A DNA stretch of 64,000 bases, from assembly GCF_029814825.1 (NCBI RefSeq), contig NZ_CP122379.1:2790001-2854000 (forward strand), read 5' to 3'. The position numbers and the translations under genes are program-made. Below, one piece after another: positions 1 through 8,141 of the stretch (the stretch's first letter is position 1; each line of letters opens with the position of its first letter). The DNA is from Aequorivita marisscotiae (GTDB taxonomy: Bacteria > Bacteroidota > Bacteroidia > Flavobacteriales > Flavobacteriaceae). The notes beneath the pieces are model-generated. The model made no database searches, had not been told where the DNA came from, and saw only the letters and a program-made list of their open reading frames with translations.

Positions 1-48
1 GACGATGCGTAGCTTTAGCTTAATTAAAAACCAAAAAAAACTAAAACT

Positions 49-450
49 ATGAGAATTGAAGCCAATTTAGCCTTTAGCGGAAACTGTCGGGAAGCGTTTA
101 ATTTCTACCAAGAAATCTTCGGAGGCGAAATTAAAAATACGGAAACCTATGAAAACAACGAAATTGATATTCCAGACAATTATAGAAATAAATGGCAGCA
201 CGCCGAACTAAAAGGAAAAAATTTCACATTACTCGGTTATGATGCCTCTCCGGATACTCCGTTAACCGACGGCACAAATATACATCTAGGTGTAGATATG
301 GATACCGAAAACGAAGCCAAGGAAGCCTTCGAAAAGCTTGCCAGCTCGGGTAAAATACACACCTCTTTTCAAAAAACTTCGTGGGGCGCTCAATATGGCA
401 GATGTACTGATAAATTCGGTATTGGGTGGATGATTAATTATAAAAAATAA
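49..450 (+). CDS. VOC (glyoxalase-fold) family protein, PhnB-like
   Basis: A 133-residue protein with the layout of PhnB-like members of the vicinal oxygen chelate superfamily. It opens with a beta strand (IEANLAFSGNCREAFNFY), followed by the typical helix and the FGGEI segment. Two half-domains are separated near residue 80 (NIHLGVDMDTENEAKEAFEKL). The C-terminal WGAQYGRCTDKFGIGWMI motif is characteristic of the subfamily. Such proteins are single-domain and usually dimeric; the metal ligands of classical glyoxalases are generally not conserved in PhnB-like members, so no reaction can be assigned. It stands alone, with a strong hairpin terminator about 85 bases downstream. Confidence 0.8.
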   Translation: MRIEANLAFSGNCREAFNFYQEIFGGEIKNTETYENNEIDIPDNYRNKWQHAELKGKNFTLLGYDASPDTPLTDGTNIHLGVDMDTENEAKEAFEKLASSGKIHTSFQKTSWGAQYGRCTDKFGIGWMINYKK

Positions 451-533
451 ATGCTGCTCTATAAAATATAGTCTATTGGCGTTAGTAACCTATACGCCAC
501 TAGAAACTGCTATTTATTGTTTCCAGCAAATTA

Positions 534-570
534 AAACAAATTACAGGCTACGCTTGTAATTTGTTTTTTT
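534..570 (+). terminator. Rho-independent terminator after the VOC gene
   Basis: A perfect 12-bp stem (aaacaaattaca / tgtaatttgttt) encloses a 9-base loop and runs into a tract of T. It lies 84 bases after the stop codon of the VOC gene and before the promoter of the next gene. Confidence 0.8.
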
Positions 571-638
571 ATATCTGTATTCCTAATAACCTTTAGCGAA
601 CTTTATAATTAAAGGCCCGCTGCGCTTTATCTTAATTG

Positions 639-646
639 TATCTTTG
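639..646 (+). promoter_or_regulatory. Putative Bacteroidota -7 element (TATCTTTG)
   Basis: TATCTTTG matches the Bacteroidota sigma-factor -7 consensus TAnnTTTG and lies 37 bases before the start codon at 684. No good -33 TTTG/TTG box is visible at the usual spacing, so the call rests on the -7 box and its position. Confidence 0.45.
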
Positions 647-683
647 CCTAATTCACTTCTTGTTATAACCCTTTATAAGTAAT

Positions 684-1298
684 ATGCCTTTTAAAAAACT
701 ACACTCCGATATCAAGGAAAAGTTGGAACAACTTGAAATTACAACACCTACCCCCTTTCAGAGTGCGAGTATTCCCGTTATTAAAAGCGGTGCCAATGTA
801 TATTGCATGGCGCCAGAAAGTAGTGGCAAAACCACTACACTCATTATTACTACACTTCAAAAATTAAAATGTAGGGCTATAGGAAATGCACCGCGGGCCG
901 TAATTTTAGTTGAAAATAAAGATTTGGCTATGCAGCTGTACGATCAATTTTTAATGTACACAAAACACAGTTCGCTGCGCGTATATGTTGGTTATGAAGA
1001 GTTGCACGTAGATGTTCAAAAATCGGAGATTGCCATGGGGATAGATATTCTTATTTCGACCCCAAAATCTATGAACAAGTTATTTTTAATGAATGGCGTA
1101 AGCATTGCCGACCTAAAACTTTTTAGCATAGACGACGCCGAATTTTTAACACAAAAATCGGCGTATGCTGCAATTATGTCTATTACCCAAAGTATTCAAA
1201 AATGCCAATATGTGCTTTATGCCGAAAAAATGCACCCCATGCTTAAACGGTTCGAAAATTATTTTATGGAGTATTCAAAAAAGGTTTCAATATCTTAA
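684..1298 (+). CDS. DEAD/DEAH-box helicase-like protein, first RecA lobe only
   Basis: A 204-residue protein that resembles the N-terminal lobe of DEAD-box RNA helicases. A Q-motif-like start (ITTPTPFQSASIPVI, about residues 18-32) is followed by a P-loop (APESSGKTT), a motif Ia-like VILVENKDLA, a Ib-like DILISTPKSM, and SIDDAEF in place of the catalytic DEAD motif. The protein ends where the linker to the second lobe would begin. A complete helicase has about 370-450 residues and needs both lobes to unwind RNA, so this one probably binds ATP or RNA without acting as a helicase. The downstream 289 bases hold no second-lobe coding sequence, so it is not an obvious recent frameshift. Similar short proteins recur in flavobacteria as far as I know. 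Confidence 0.75.
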   Translation: MPFKKLHSDIKEKLEQLEITTPTPFQSASIPVIKSGANVYCMAPESSGKTTTLIITTLQKLKCRAIGNAPRAVILVENKDLAMQLYDQFLMYTKHSSLRVYVGYEELHVDVQKSEIAMGIDILISTPKSMNKLFLMNGVSIADLKLFSIDDAEFLTQKSAYAAIMSITQSIQKCQYVLYAEKMHPMLKRFENYFMEYSKKVSIS

Positions 1299-1587
1299 AG
1301 TTTTTTTCGAAATCTAAAGTTTCAAATTAAAAATAAAGTCCTAAAATAATAGCCCATCCATCGTTTGCCTTTTTACTTGTAAACCAATGTAAGTTGCAAA
1401 TTCTGTGCGATTTAAAAATTATCATTCTTTCCCAAACCATTAATAAATGGAGTTTTAATTGTGCATATTGGTCTAAATTGAAATATATATTTCGGCCTCA
1501 TCAGAAATTTTAATTTAAAAAATCATTTTTTTTTCCGACATTGACCATTCAAATTTTAAAATTTTACAAACTTTAAAAATAGCTACA

Positions 1588-2931
1588 ATGGCAGACGATT
1601 TCGATTTATTAGAAACAGATAAAAACACCACGCAGGGAAAGGTTGATGTAAACTGGGGCAAGGCCGTAGACCAAATGAAAAGCAAGTTGGCCCAGGAAGA
1701 TGATCCCGAAGTTAGACAGCGCATTTTAAACGCAACCTTAGACGACGTTGTTGAAATGGCTGAAAAAGACCGGGGTAACTTGTTAGATGCCATTAAAGAC
1801 CTCACCGACTATCAAGATGAGGTAGGAATCGTTTTTGAAAAATTTAGCACCTTAAATCCTGCCGAACAAAAAGTAATAGATCAAGCTGTAAAAGCATTGG
1901 AACGCGCCAAAATGGAACTGGAAGATGCCGAAAAAGTTACCGATAACTGGTGGAACAATCTCTGGGGCCGAAAGGCGAGAATTAGAAAAAAAGAACAAGA
2001 ACTTGTCGCCGCACAAAAAACACGCGACGGTGCAGATTTAAAGGCGAAACAAATGTTTCAGGAACGAATTGAAAGCGCCGATGTACAAACCTTACTGAGC
2101 GAACTTTCTTTTAAAAGTCAAGCTGCCGTAGATCGTCTTAAAAATAGAGAAGTTGAAATTAAGGAAGTTGAGGAAAAACTGCAAGTAGCAATCGTTGAAG
2201 CCAGTAAAAACCACACAAAAGCATTAGAGAAAAAAGAAGAAACCGAAGCTAAATTAGAAGAGCAATACGCACTTTTAAAACAGTCTCGCCAAGCCTTGGA
2301 AGAAATTAGCGATAAACAATCGCCAGAATACAGCGAAGCCATAGGAAAAGTTACAACTATTGAACAAAAAGTTGAAGAATTGGAAGGGCTCAAAAACGCC
2401 TACACTACCTTGGCTGCAAGTAAAGATAGTTTTGTGCAAAAACACAATTTAACCATAAAAGTATTAACCTCTTTACGTAGCAACTTGCAAACCCATCGCG
2501 CCAAATTAAAGAGCGATACAGACGAGCGACTTAAATATTACGACGGTTATGTGGTTGCGTTAAAAGCCAGAACAGATCAAGAGTTTGCCGCCATTCTAGA
2601 ACACTTGGGTGTAAAAACAGACGAACACATTGGTGCAACCTTAGCTTCAATGCACAGTGCAAGCGCCAAGGCCAGACAGGAAATGATGGACAACATTCCG
2701 GTTCACGAAAAGGTAATGCAAGGTGTGTATTCCAGCTATGCCGAATCGTTACAGGAAATTAGAAAGAAAGACGGTGAAATCCAGAAAAATTTCGCAGACC
2801 GCTATGGCATTGATATGAAAGAAATCTTCGAAGAATATTACGCAAAAGATGCCAATGCCCCATCCGAAAAAGACGACAATCCTGCGCCAAAAAAGCCAAA
2901 AACAGATGTCCCGGACGATTTGCTTAGTTAG
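1588..2931 (+). CDS. Coiled-coil protein of unknown function, first gene of an AAA+ cluster
   Basis: A 447-residue, highly charged and mostly helical protein without signal peptide or membrane segment. Residues about 85-300 are rich in heptad-like Glu/Lys/Leu/Ala patterns (for example REVEIKEVEEKLQVAIVEAS), indicating long coiled coils. A conserved-looking WWNNLWGRKARIRKKEQEL segment lies near residue 122. The tail is low-complexity, Pro/Asp/Lys-rich and ends VPDDLLS. The overall look is faintly like TelA-type toxic-anion-resistance proteins, which also have a long helical core and pair with AAA+ proteins, but no diagnostic motif was found and this is only a suggestion. It is the first of six same-strand genes; an imperfect -7 box (TATATTTC) lies near 1486. 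Confidence 0.75.
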   Translation: MADDFDLLETDKNTTQGKVDVNWGKAVDQMKSKLAQEDDPEVRQRILNATLDDVVEMAEKDRGNLLDAIKDLTDYQDEVGIVFEKFSTLNPAEQKVIDQAVKALERAKMELEDAEKVTDNWWNNLWGRKARIRKKEQELVAAQKTRDGADLKAKQMFQERIESADVQTLLSELSFKSQAAVDRLKNREVEIKEVEEKLQVAIVEASKNHTKALEKKEETEAKLEEQYALLKQSRQALEEISDKQSPEYSEAIGKVTTIEQKVEELEGLKNAYTTLAASKDSFVQKHNLTIKVLTSLRSNLQTHRAKLKSDTDERLKYYDGYVVALKARTDQEFAAILEHLGVKTDEHIGATLASMHSASAKARQEMMDNIPVHEKVMQGVYSSYAESLQEIRKKDGEIQKNFADRYGIDMKEIFEEYYAKDANAPSEKDDNPAPKKPKTDVPDDLLS

Positions 2932-3120
2932 TTGGTAGTCTTTTGGTAATGGGAAGATGACGTTTAATATACGGACATAGGACTGAATGGCGTCACACAT
3001 ACAACTAAAAATGTACAAGATTGATTTAGTTTAGTCTTAAATCTTTCAACCAAGCAGTCTTAAGTCCTATAACGTCCACGTGTTGCCAAAGCTTTAGCGG
3101 AGGCACAAATGGTCTTACGT

Positions 3121-3148
3121 CTCAAATCTAAAATCTGAAATCTGAACA
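3121..3148 (+). repeat. Four 7-bp tandem repeats of the CTCAAAT family before a start codon
   Basis: Four head-to-tail heptamers read CTCAAAT, CTAAAAT, CTGAAAT, CTGAACA and end seven bases before the ATG at 3155. The same heptamer family occurs at the hisH/hisA junction (21951-21985) and, degenerate, before hisD. Confidence 0.7.
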
Positions 3149-3154
3149 AAAAAA

Positions 3155-4210
3155 ATGTCACTAAACTCCATAGTTACTCCTTTAGACAGTGCTATTCTTG
3201 AAACCAAGGATCAATACAAAGTGTATTTTAAAATTGTAAATCACGCTTTTAAGAACCTTCAGGATGCTTTGGCAAAAAACGACATTTGTAATCCCATTGA
3301 AGTAACCTTTATAAAGCAATACTGCGAACTACTCACCTACTCGTTGGAAGCTTTCAGAATAAAATACCTTTTTGACGATGAAGAAAAAATGCGGGTTGAT
3401 CTCACCGAATCTGGCTTTCCCAATTATTTAGAATTTAGATATCTTATCAACGACCTTAGTTTACGGTACGAACATCTAAATAAGCTTCCACAAGTAGAAA
3501 CTTTAAAAAAGGAGTTTTTGGAAACCCTTTTAAAGGATCGCGAACATATTTCAGAAAGAAAGTTACGGCAAGCTGCTTCAATAATTTATTACACTTCGGT
3601 AGATAAAAACTATATTTTCAGACGATTTATTCAAGGTAAGATTATTACGAATATTAATAAATCTGATGGTGAATTTATGGTGAGTTGGAGCTTTTACGAT
3701 ATTACACTAAACCGTGCGTTTATCTGCTTTTTAAATTTCGATTTGTACAAAGAATCGGTTAGTGAATATACACCTAAAATATACGAAGTACTTGAGGACG
3801 TAGCAAACAGAAGCATGAGTTTAGATATGATGGCCTATGCCATAGATAAAAAATTGCCAAAACTACTGCCCAAAAAATTAAAAGTTATGGATTTTGGCCC
3901 CCTTCACAACATTTTTGCAAAAGACGAACTAGATATAACCCACGTTTTATTGCAAGGAATTGTAGATAAAACAGTAGCTATTTCGGCTTATGCTATTTCA
4001 ATTTCAATAGACGAAATATACAGTTCGGGCAATTTTAGTGAGGGCAATATTTTTAACAGACAGGAATTACAACTTTGGGAGCATAAAAAGCGACAGAAAT
4101 ATTTGTTTACCTCGCATCGGGTCATGCAACTACTGTACGATAAAATTCCCGAAACACTCCATTCACTAACTATAGACCCAATTGAAATCCCCGAATTAAA
4201 ATTAAATTGA
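3155..4210 (+). CDS. Unknown soluble protein of the AAA+ cluster
   Basis: A 351-residue protein with no signal peptide, membrane segment or recognised motif. It looks mostly helical in the first 150 residues, then mixed, with a small beta-rich stretch near residues 155-190 (GEFMVSWSFYDITLNRAFICF). A hydrophobic stretch near residue 275 (TVAISAYAISISIDEI) is too short and polar to be a clear membrane helix. The stop codon overlaps the ATG of the following ATPase gene in a TGATG arrangement, so the two are probably translationally coupled and the products may form a complex. The start is the first ATG after the heptamer repeat. I do not recognise the family. Confidence 0.7.
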   Translation: MSLNSIVTPLDSAILETKDQYKVYFKIVNHAFKNLQDALAKNDICNPIEVTFIKQYCELLTYSLEAFRIKYLFDDEEKMRVDLTESGFPNYLEFRYLINDLSLRYEHLNKLPQVETLKKEFLETLLKDREHISERKLRQAASIIYYTSVDKNYIFRRFIQGKIITNINKSDGEFMVSWSFYDITLNRAFICFLNFDLYKESVSEYTPKIYEVLEDVANRSMSLDMMAYAIDKKLPKLLPKKLKVMDFGPLHNIFAKDELDITHVLLQGIVDKTVAISAYAISISIDEIYSSGNFSEGNIFNRQELQLWEHKKRQKYLFTSHRVMQLLYDKIPETLHSLTIDPIEIPELKLN

Positions 4211-6165
4211 TGGAACACAACAGTACATTTCCTATAAAACTTTCAGAATTAGAGGCGCTTCGCAATGAGGCAACTTCCTATTTAAAAGGAATTCAGTGGG
4301 AACAAGGCAGCAAAGCAAAACGCCGCGACAAAAACGTGGCAGATACTTCAATTATGATGTATTTGGCCAAGGCAAATGGCACGGCAAACAATGAGGTTAT
4401 TTCAATTTCAAAGACCATTTTGGCGCTAAAAAAAAGACTATTGCCAGATTCAATAGCCATTCCCTTGCGTTTAAACCAAGGACTTTTAGCCTTACAAGAG
4501 GGATTGACAATGGCCATATGGCTTCGCGATAATTACTCCGATGCCTCGGGCCTATCGGCTTTAAGTGAAAAACTCACCACGTTAGATGCTGCACAAAGAC
4601 ACGAATTTGACAGTAAACAACAAACCGCTACGGCATTTATGCTTTACGGTTGCGCCTACAGAATTTTACACGAGTTAAAACCAAGTGTTTCGGACGATCT
4701 GGCGGTAATGAAAAACAAATTTGCCGGTATCCCCGAATTATCCCTCATGTCGCCACTCAAGGGTATTTCGTGTATGTTGTTTTACTTTGACAAATACTTA
4801 AATCACCCTGAAATTATTACGAGCGACGAAGATGTTGCAATTTTTAGTGTTGTATTTTTTGAAACGATTATCGTTGAAATTCAAATGCGAATTGCTTCCT
4901 TAGATTTTACCGAAACCATTGAAGACCGCACCTATAAACTTGAAAAAAGCGACTTTGCCATTTCAGGATGGGAAAACACCTTGGAAGGTACCGCCAAAAG
5001 TGTTGAATTCAATAAAATACAATTCGAGGAAATTGTAGGTAATCGCGATGCAAAACACTTCGCTCGCCGTTTAACCGAACGTATGCTGAGCTATGATTTT
5101 GAAGCGAAAAAAAATCCTTTTCAAGAATTAGGTGGGTTTATGCCCGTATTTATGGGATATGGAATTCCCGGTACTGGAAAAAGTATGCTAATAGCAGCAA
5201 TCGCAACAAGATTAAAAATGCATTGCGATAATCTGGATATTCCTTTTCTTTTCCATCCCATGCCAGATACCTTAATCTCTACTTTTCAGGGCGGTAGCGC
5301 CGAAAAAATGGTACAGTGGATGAAGCCGTTGAGCGATCCCACAAAACTAATTTTTGCACCAATTGATGATGCAGAAAACAATTTACAGGAACGAACCGCA
5401 CAAGGCGTTTCGGCAGGTGTAAAAGAAGTTATAGGCGTATTTCTGAGATATACAGAGGGCGCCTACGCCATAAATTACGGCAATAGCAGCATTGGTTTAT
5501 TTACCAATCTTCCAGAAATGTTAGATAAGGCAGTTATTAGCCGTGTACAAGGTAGGTTTAAGATAGACGGAGCACGAACTATTCCAGATTTTATTGACCA
5601 AGATTACCTTTGGTGGCGCAAGTTTGAAAAAACCATGCCCGATTTCGTAAATATGTCAAATCCTGAAAAATATACATTTTTAAGCGAGCAAGGTCTGGTT
5701 CAAAATTTAGGCGAAATATTAAACCAAAACGAAAAGCCAACAGAAGCAAAGGTTTTGGAGATATACGAGCGTACGGAAAATAAATACAACCCCAATCAGC
5801 ATTTGTTTTTCGCAGAATTATATAAAAATATACAAAAGGAATTTGCTTTTTTCTCTTCACGCGATATCCGGAATATTCAGAGTGCTATTTCGCTTAGATT
5901 ATCAGATTTCGATTTGCCCAAGGAATGGTTTGAAGACCCGACGCTTTACTTCAAAAAAGATTACAACACAAAGTTTAAAATGTTGCAAGACTTGATGAAG
6001 CAAAATATGAAAGGCCTCAATTTTAGCGATATTAGAAGGCAGGAAACCGTACGATACCTGGATAATGTTGCAACCATAGCCGACACTGATTTTAAACGAC
6101 AGGTAGAAGGGCGCATTGCCGATATGAAAGTTCAATTGGCCGCTCGCAGTTTTTTTGACAATTAA
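4210..6165 (+). CDS. AAA+ ATPase with a long N-terminal domain, cluster core
   Basis: A 651-residue protein. The first 250-270 residues are an unrecognised helical domain; a AAA module follows. Visible motifs are Walker A GIPGTGKS (318-325), a pore-loop-like TLISTFQGGSAEKM after it, a Walker B FAPIDDAE with an Asp-Asp pair (386-387) and an acidic residue two places on, sensor 1 (GLFTNLPEM) and an arginine-finger-like VISRVQGR. The C-terminal ~150 residues form a helical lid region. Such classic AAA modules act as hexamers that remodel proteins. The Glu of Walker B is replaced by Asp, which may slow hydrolysis. The longest frame starts at a TTG one codon upstream (4207); I chose the ATG because it makes the usual TGATG overlap with the preceding stop. 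Confidence 0.85.
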   Translation: MEHNSTFPIKLSELEALRNEATSYLKGIQWEQGSKAKRRDKNVADTSIMMYLAKANGTANNEVISISKTILALKKRLLPDSIAIPLRLNQGLLALQEGLTMAIWLRDNYSDASGLSALSEKLTTLDAAQRHEFDSKQQTATAFMLYGCAYRILHELKPSVSDDLAVMKNKFAGIPELSLMSPLKGISCMLFYFDKYLNHPEIITSDEDVAIFSVVFFETIIVEIQMRIASLDFTETIEDRTYKLEKSDFAISGWENTLEGTAKSVEFNKIQFEEIVGNRDAKHFARRLTERMLSYDFEAKKNPFQELGGFMPVFMGYGIPGTGKSMLIAAIATRLKMHCDNLDIPFLFHPMPDTLISTFQGGSAEKMVQWMKPLSDPTKLIFAPIDDAENNLQERTAQGVSAGVKEVIGVFLRYTEGAYAINYGNSSIGLFTNLPEMLDKAVISRVQGRFKIDGARTIPDFIDQDYLWWRKFEKTMPDFVNMSNPEKYTFLSEQGLVQNLGEILNQNEKPTEAKVLEIYERTENKYNPNQHLFFAELYKNIQKEFAFFSSRDIRNIQSAISLRLSDFDLPKEWFEDPTLYFKKDYNTKFKMLQDLMKQNMKGLNFSDIRRQETVRYLDNVATIADTDFKRQVEGRIADMKVQLAARSFFDN

Positions 6166-6267
6166 CCCAAAGATTTCCTGCCGTGGAAAATTACCCACTA
6201 TAAGCCAAAAAAACTACCGGGAAATAGCCATTGGCATTGAATAAAAACATTTGAATAAACAACTATT

Positions 6268-7518
6268 TTGGATAAATTAAAACAAGCGGGATTATTTGGC
6301 AACGGCCTTGTAAAGGTTACCGGCAGTTTGGTAAAACGCTACAACGGATGTTTGGCATTGCTCGGCGTTTCGGCTAGCAAATTAACCACATTTTCGGTCG
6401 ATGCCGCTGGATGGAGCCCAGAAATTGCCGATGAAAAAAACAATAATTTTTATCTTAACATTGGAGAAGCAAACGCCAATGCTATCATTGTTTCGCCACA
6501 ACAAGAAGGTAAGCCCGTCTTTATGCCCTACCACAGTTTTGACCGAAATTTAATGGAGGCGGTCTTTGCGGCCTATCGCAATCAGATTAAGGATATTACC
6601 AAAGATTCCGCGCTGGTTGTACAGCTAGATCAGAATATTGATGCCTATTACGAACCTTTCGATTTGTTGAATTACAACAAAATTGCCATTAGTTTTCTTG
6701 TACTCGATGACCTTCAAACAAAGCAAAAGGAACAAAATGAACTTATAAAATTATTCGAAACAGGAAATAACTTTATCAATCGTGAAATTCATCAAAAACT
6801 AATTGATTCTGCTACAAAATATGGCGATTTGCGCAATCGGAAACTTCAATTAGCAGACCTGAGTTTAGATATTACTTCGTTTTACACAAAAGCTTTTGGC
6901 GGTGTATTTGTATTACAGGATTTTATTAAGCCAATTCTCGTTTTTGAATCTAAGGAAACCTTCAATCAAGCCATTAAAAATACAACCTACGACGTTTTAT
7001 TATTTCACATTCAACACGACGAATTGTTGTCCACGCTTAAACGCGATATAATAACGGAGATTAATTTTGTGAAAGCTGTTAAAAAAGAGCGCTACGAACG
7101 TGTAAAAAAACATCTTTTTTCAACTTATTTAAGTAATACAGATCACCCAATTTCCGAGATATTAAATAGTAAATTGTTATTTAAAAAATACTTAAATGAA
7201 TTGCCTATCGCAGCACAAAAACAAATTATGTGTGTAGAGATCTTTAATCAGAAAAAAAGCATCGAACCCAATTTGGTGGCCGAAAATTCGATAGAACCTT
7301 ACTTTATAAAAGCCTTACAAGAACCGCACTCGTCATTGCAACCTGAAAATCAGGAGCTAATCTGGCAGCTTTTAACTAAGGTTATGCCTGTAGATCCTGT
7401 ATATTTATATTGGTATGATAAAGAAAACTTTTACAGGCAATTTGCTTTGTGGACCGATAGTTACAAAGATTGGGCAATAGATTGTATCTTAGAAGCACTT
7501 AAAAACGAAACACCATGA
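6268..7518 (+). CDS. Unknown soluble protein of the AAA+ cluster (TTG start)
   Basis: A 416-residue protein without recognised motifs, signal peptide or membrane segment. It begins MDKLKQAGLFGNGLVKVTG and looks like an alpha/beta N-terminal domain (to about 180) followed by a helical C-terminal half with a Trp/Tyr-rich end (VYLYWYDKENFYRQFALW). No ATG exists between the upstream in-frame stop and the first conserved-looking residues, so the TTG at 6268 is taken as start; an ATT start cannot be excluded. It ends in a four-base ATGA overlap with the next gene, so it belongs to the cluster transcript. Function unknown. Confidence 0.7.
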   Translation: MDKLKQAGLFGNGLVKVTGSLVKRYNGCLALLGVSASKLTTFSVDAAGWSPEIADEKNNNFYLNIGEANANAIIVSPQQEGKPVFMPYHSFDRNLMEAVFAAYRNQIKDITKDSALVVQLDQNIDAYYEPFDLLNYNKIAISFLVLDDLQTKQKEQNELIKLFETGNNFINREIHQKLIDSATKYGDLRNRKLQLADLSLDITSFYTKAFGGVFVLQDFIKPILVFESKETFNQAIKNTTYDVLLFHIQHDELLSTLKRDIITEINFVKAVKKERYERVKKHLFSTYLSNTDHPISEILNSKLLFKKYLNELPIAAQKQIMCVEIFNQKKSIEPNLVAENSIEPYFIKALQEPHSSLQPENQELIWQLLTKVMPVDPVYLYWYDKENFYRQFALWTDSYKDWAIDCILEALKNETP

Positions 7519-8039
7519 CCTTTGAAATCATAGTTTTTATCGCCGCTGTTTTATTTGGAATTCTCTTGTATTGGACCGAATCTAAAAGCAACCGACTTTA
7601 CCGATTTTTCAACAAACTTACGCATAGCAAAGAGTTGCAGATGAAACCGGAAAGCCGAAAGGGATTCGTGCATCAACAAAATTTCCTGATGCGCTTTGTT
7701 TGGATTACCCTGATGTATTTATTGGCAGCCATTGTAATTGCAGTGGTTCTGCCTTTTGTGGTTAACTATATTCAATACTTTATTTCGGCAATCGTAGCTA
7801 CAATTCTCGGAACTTATATTGCTTCGCTTTTTCTTTTTGCACGAGATAAAACGAAAAAAGAAAATCTTGAAAAGGCATTTGCCAAAGGAAAAGAAACCAT
7901 TGGAGAGTTTACACAGGACATTCGTGATAATTTTGACTCTGAGGAAGAAATTGACCCAGAGCCTAAGACTAGTACAAAACCTGATGAACCCAAGTTAAGT
8001 GCGCGCGAAAGATTAAAAAACAAAGGCATGATTAAATAA
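7515..8039 (+). CDS. Small membrane protein of the AAA+ cluster
   Basis: A 174-residue protein with three predicted membrane helices: residues about 3-20, 57-80 and 85-108 (FISAIVATILGTYIASLFLF). The C-terminal 65 residues are charged and contain an acidic stretch (NFDSEEEIDPEPKTS) followed by a basic end (SARERLKNKGMIK), so they are probably cytoplasmic and could dock the soluble cluster proteins. It overlaps the preceding gene by four bases (ATGA). No family recognised. Confidence 0.7.
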   Translation: MTFEIIVFIAAVLFGILLYWTESKSNRLYRFFNKLTHSKELQMKPESRKGFVHQQNFLMRFVWITLMYLLAAIVIAVVLPFVVNYIQYFISAIVATILGTYIASLFLFARDKTKKENLEKAFAKGKETIGEFTQDIRDNFDSEEEIDPEPKTSTKPDEPKLSARERLKNKGMIK

Positions 8040-8141
8040 ATAATTACGGCTAGACCATTGACGGAAAAGATATTCTGAGAGCGTACTTTAAATTAAAACT
8101 GACGATTTATTTGAAAACAATGTACATTTAATTTTGAATTG

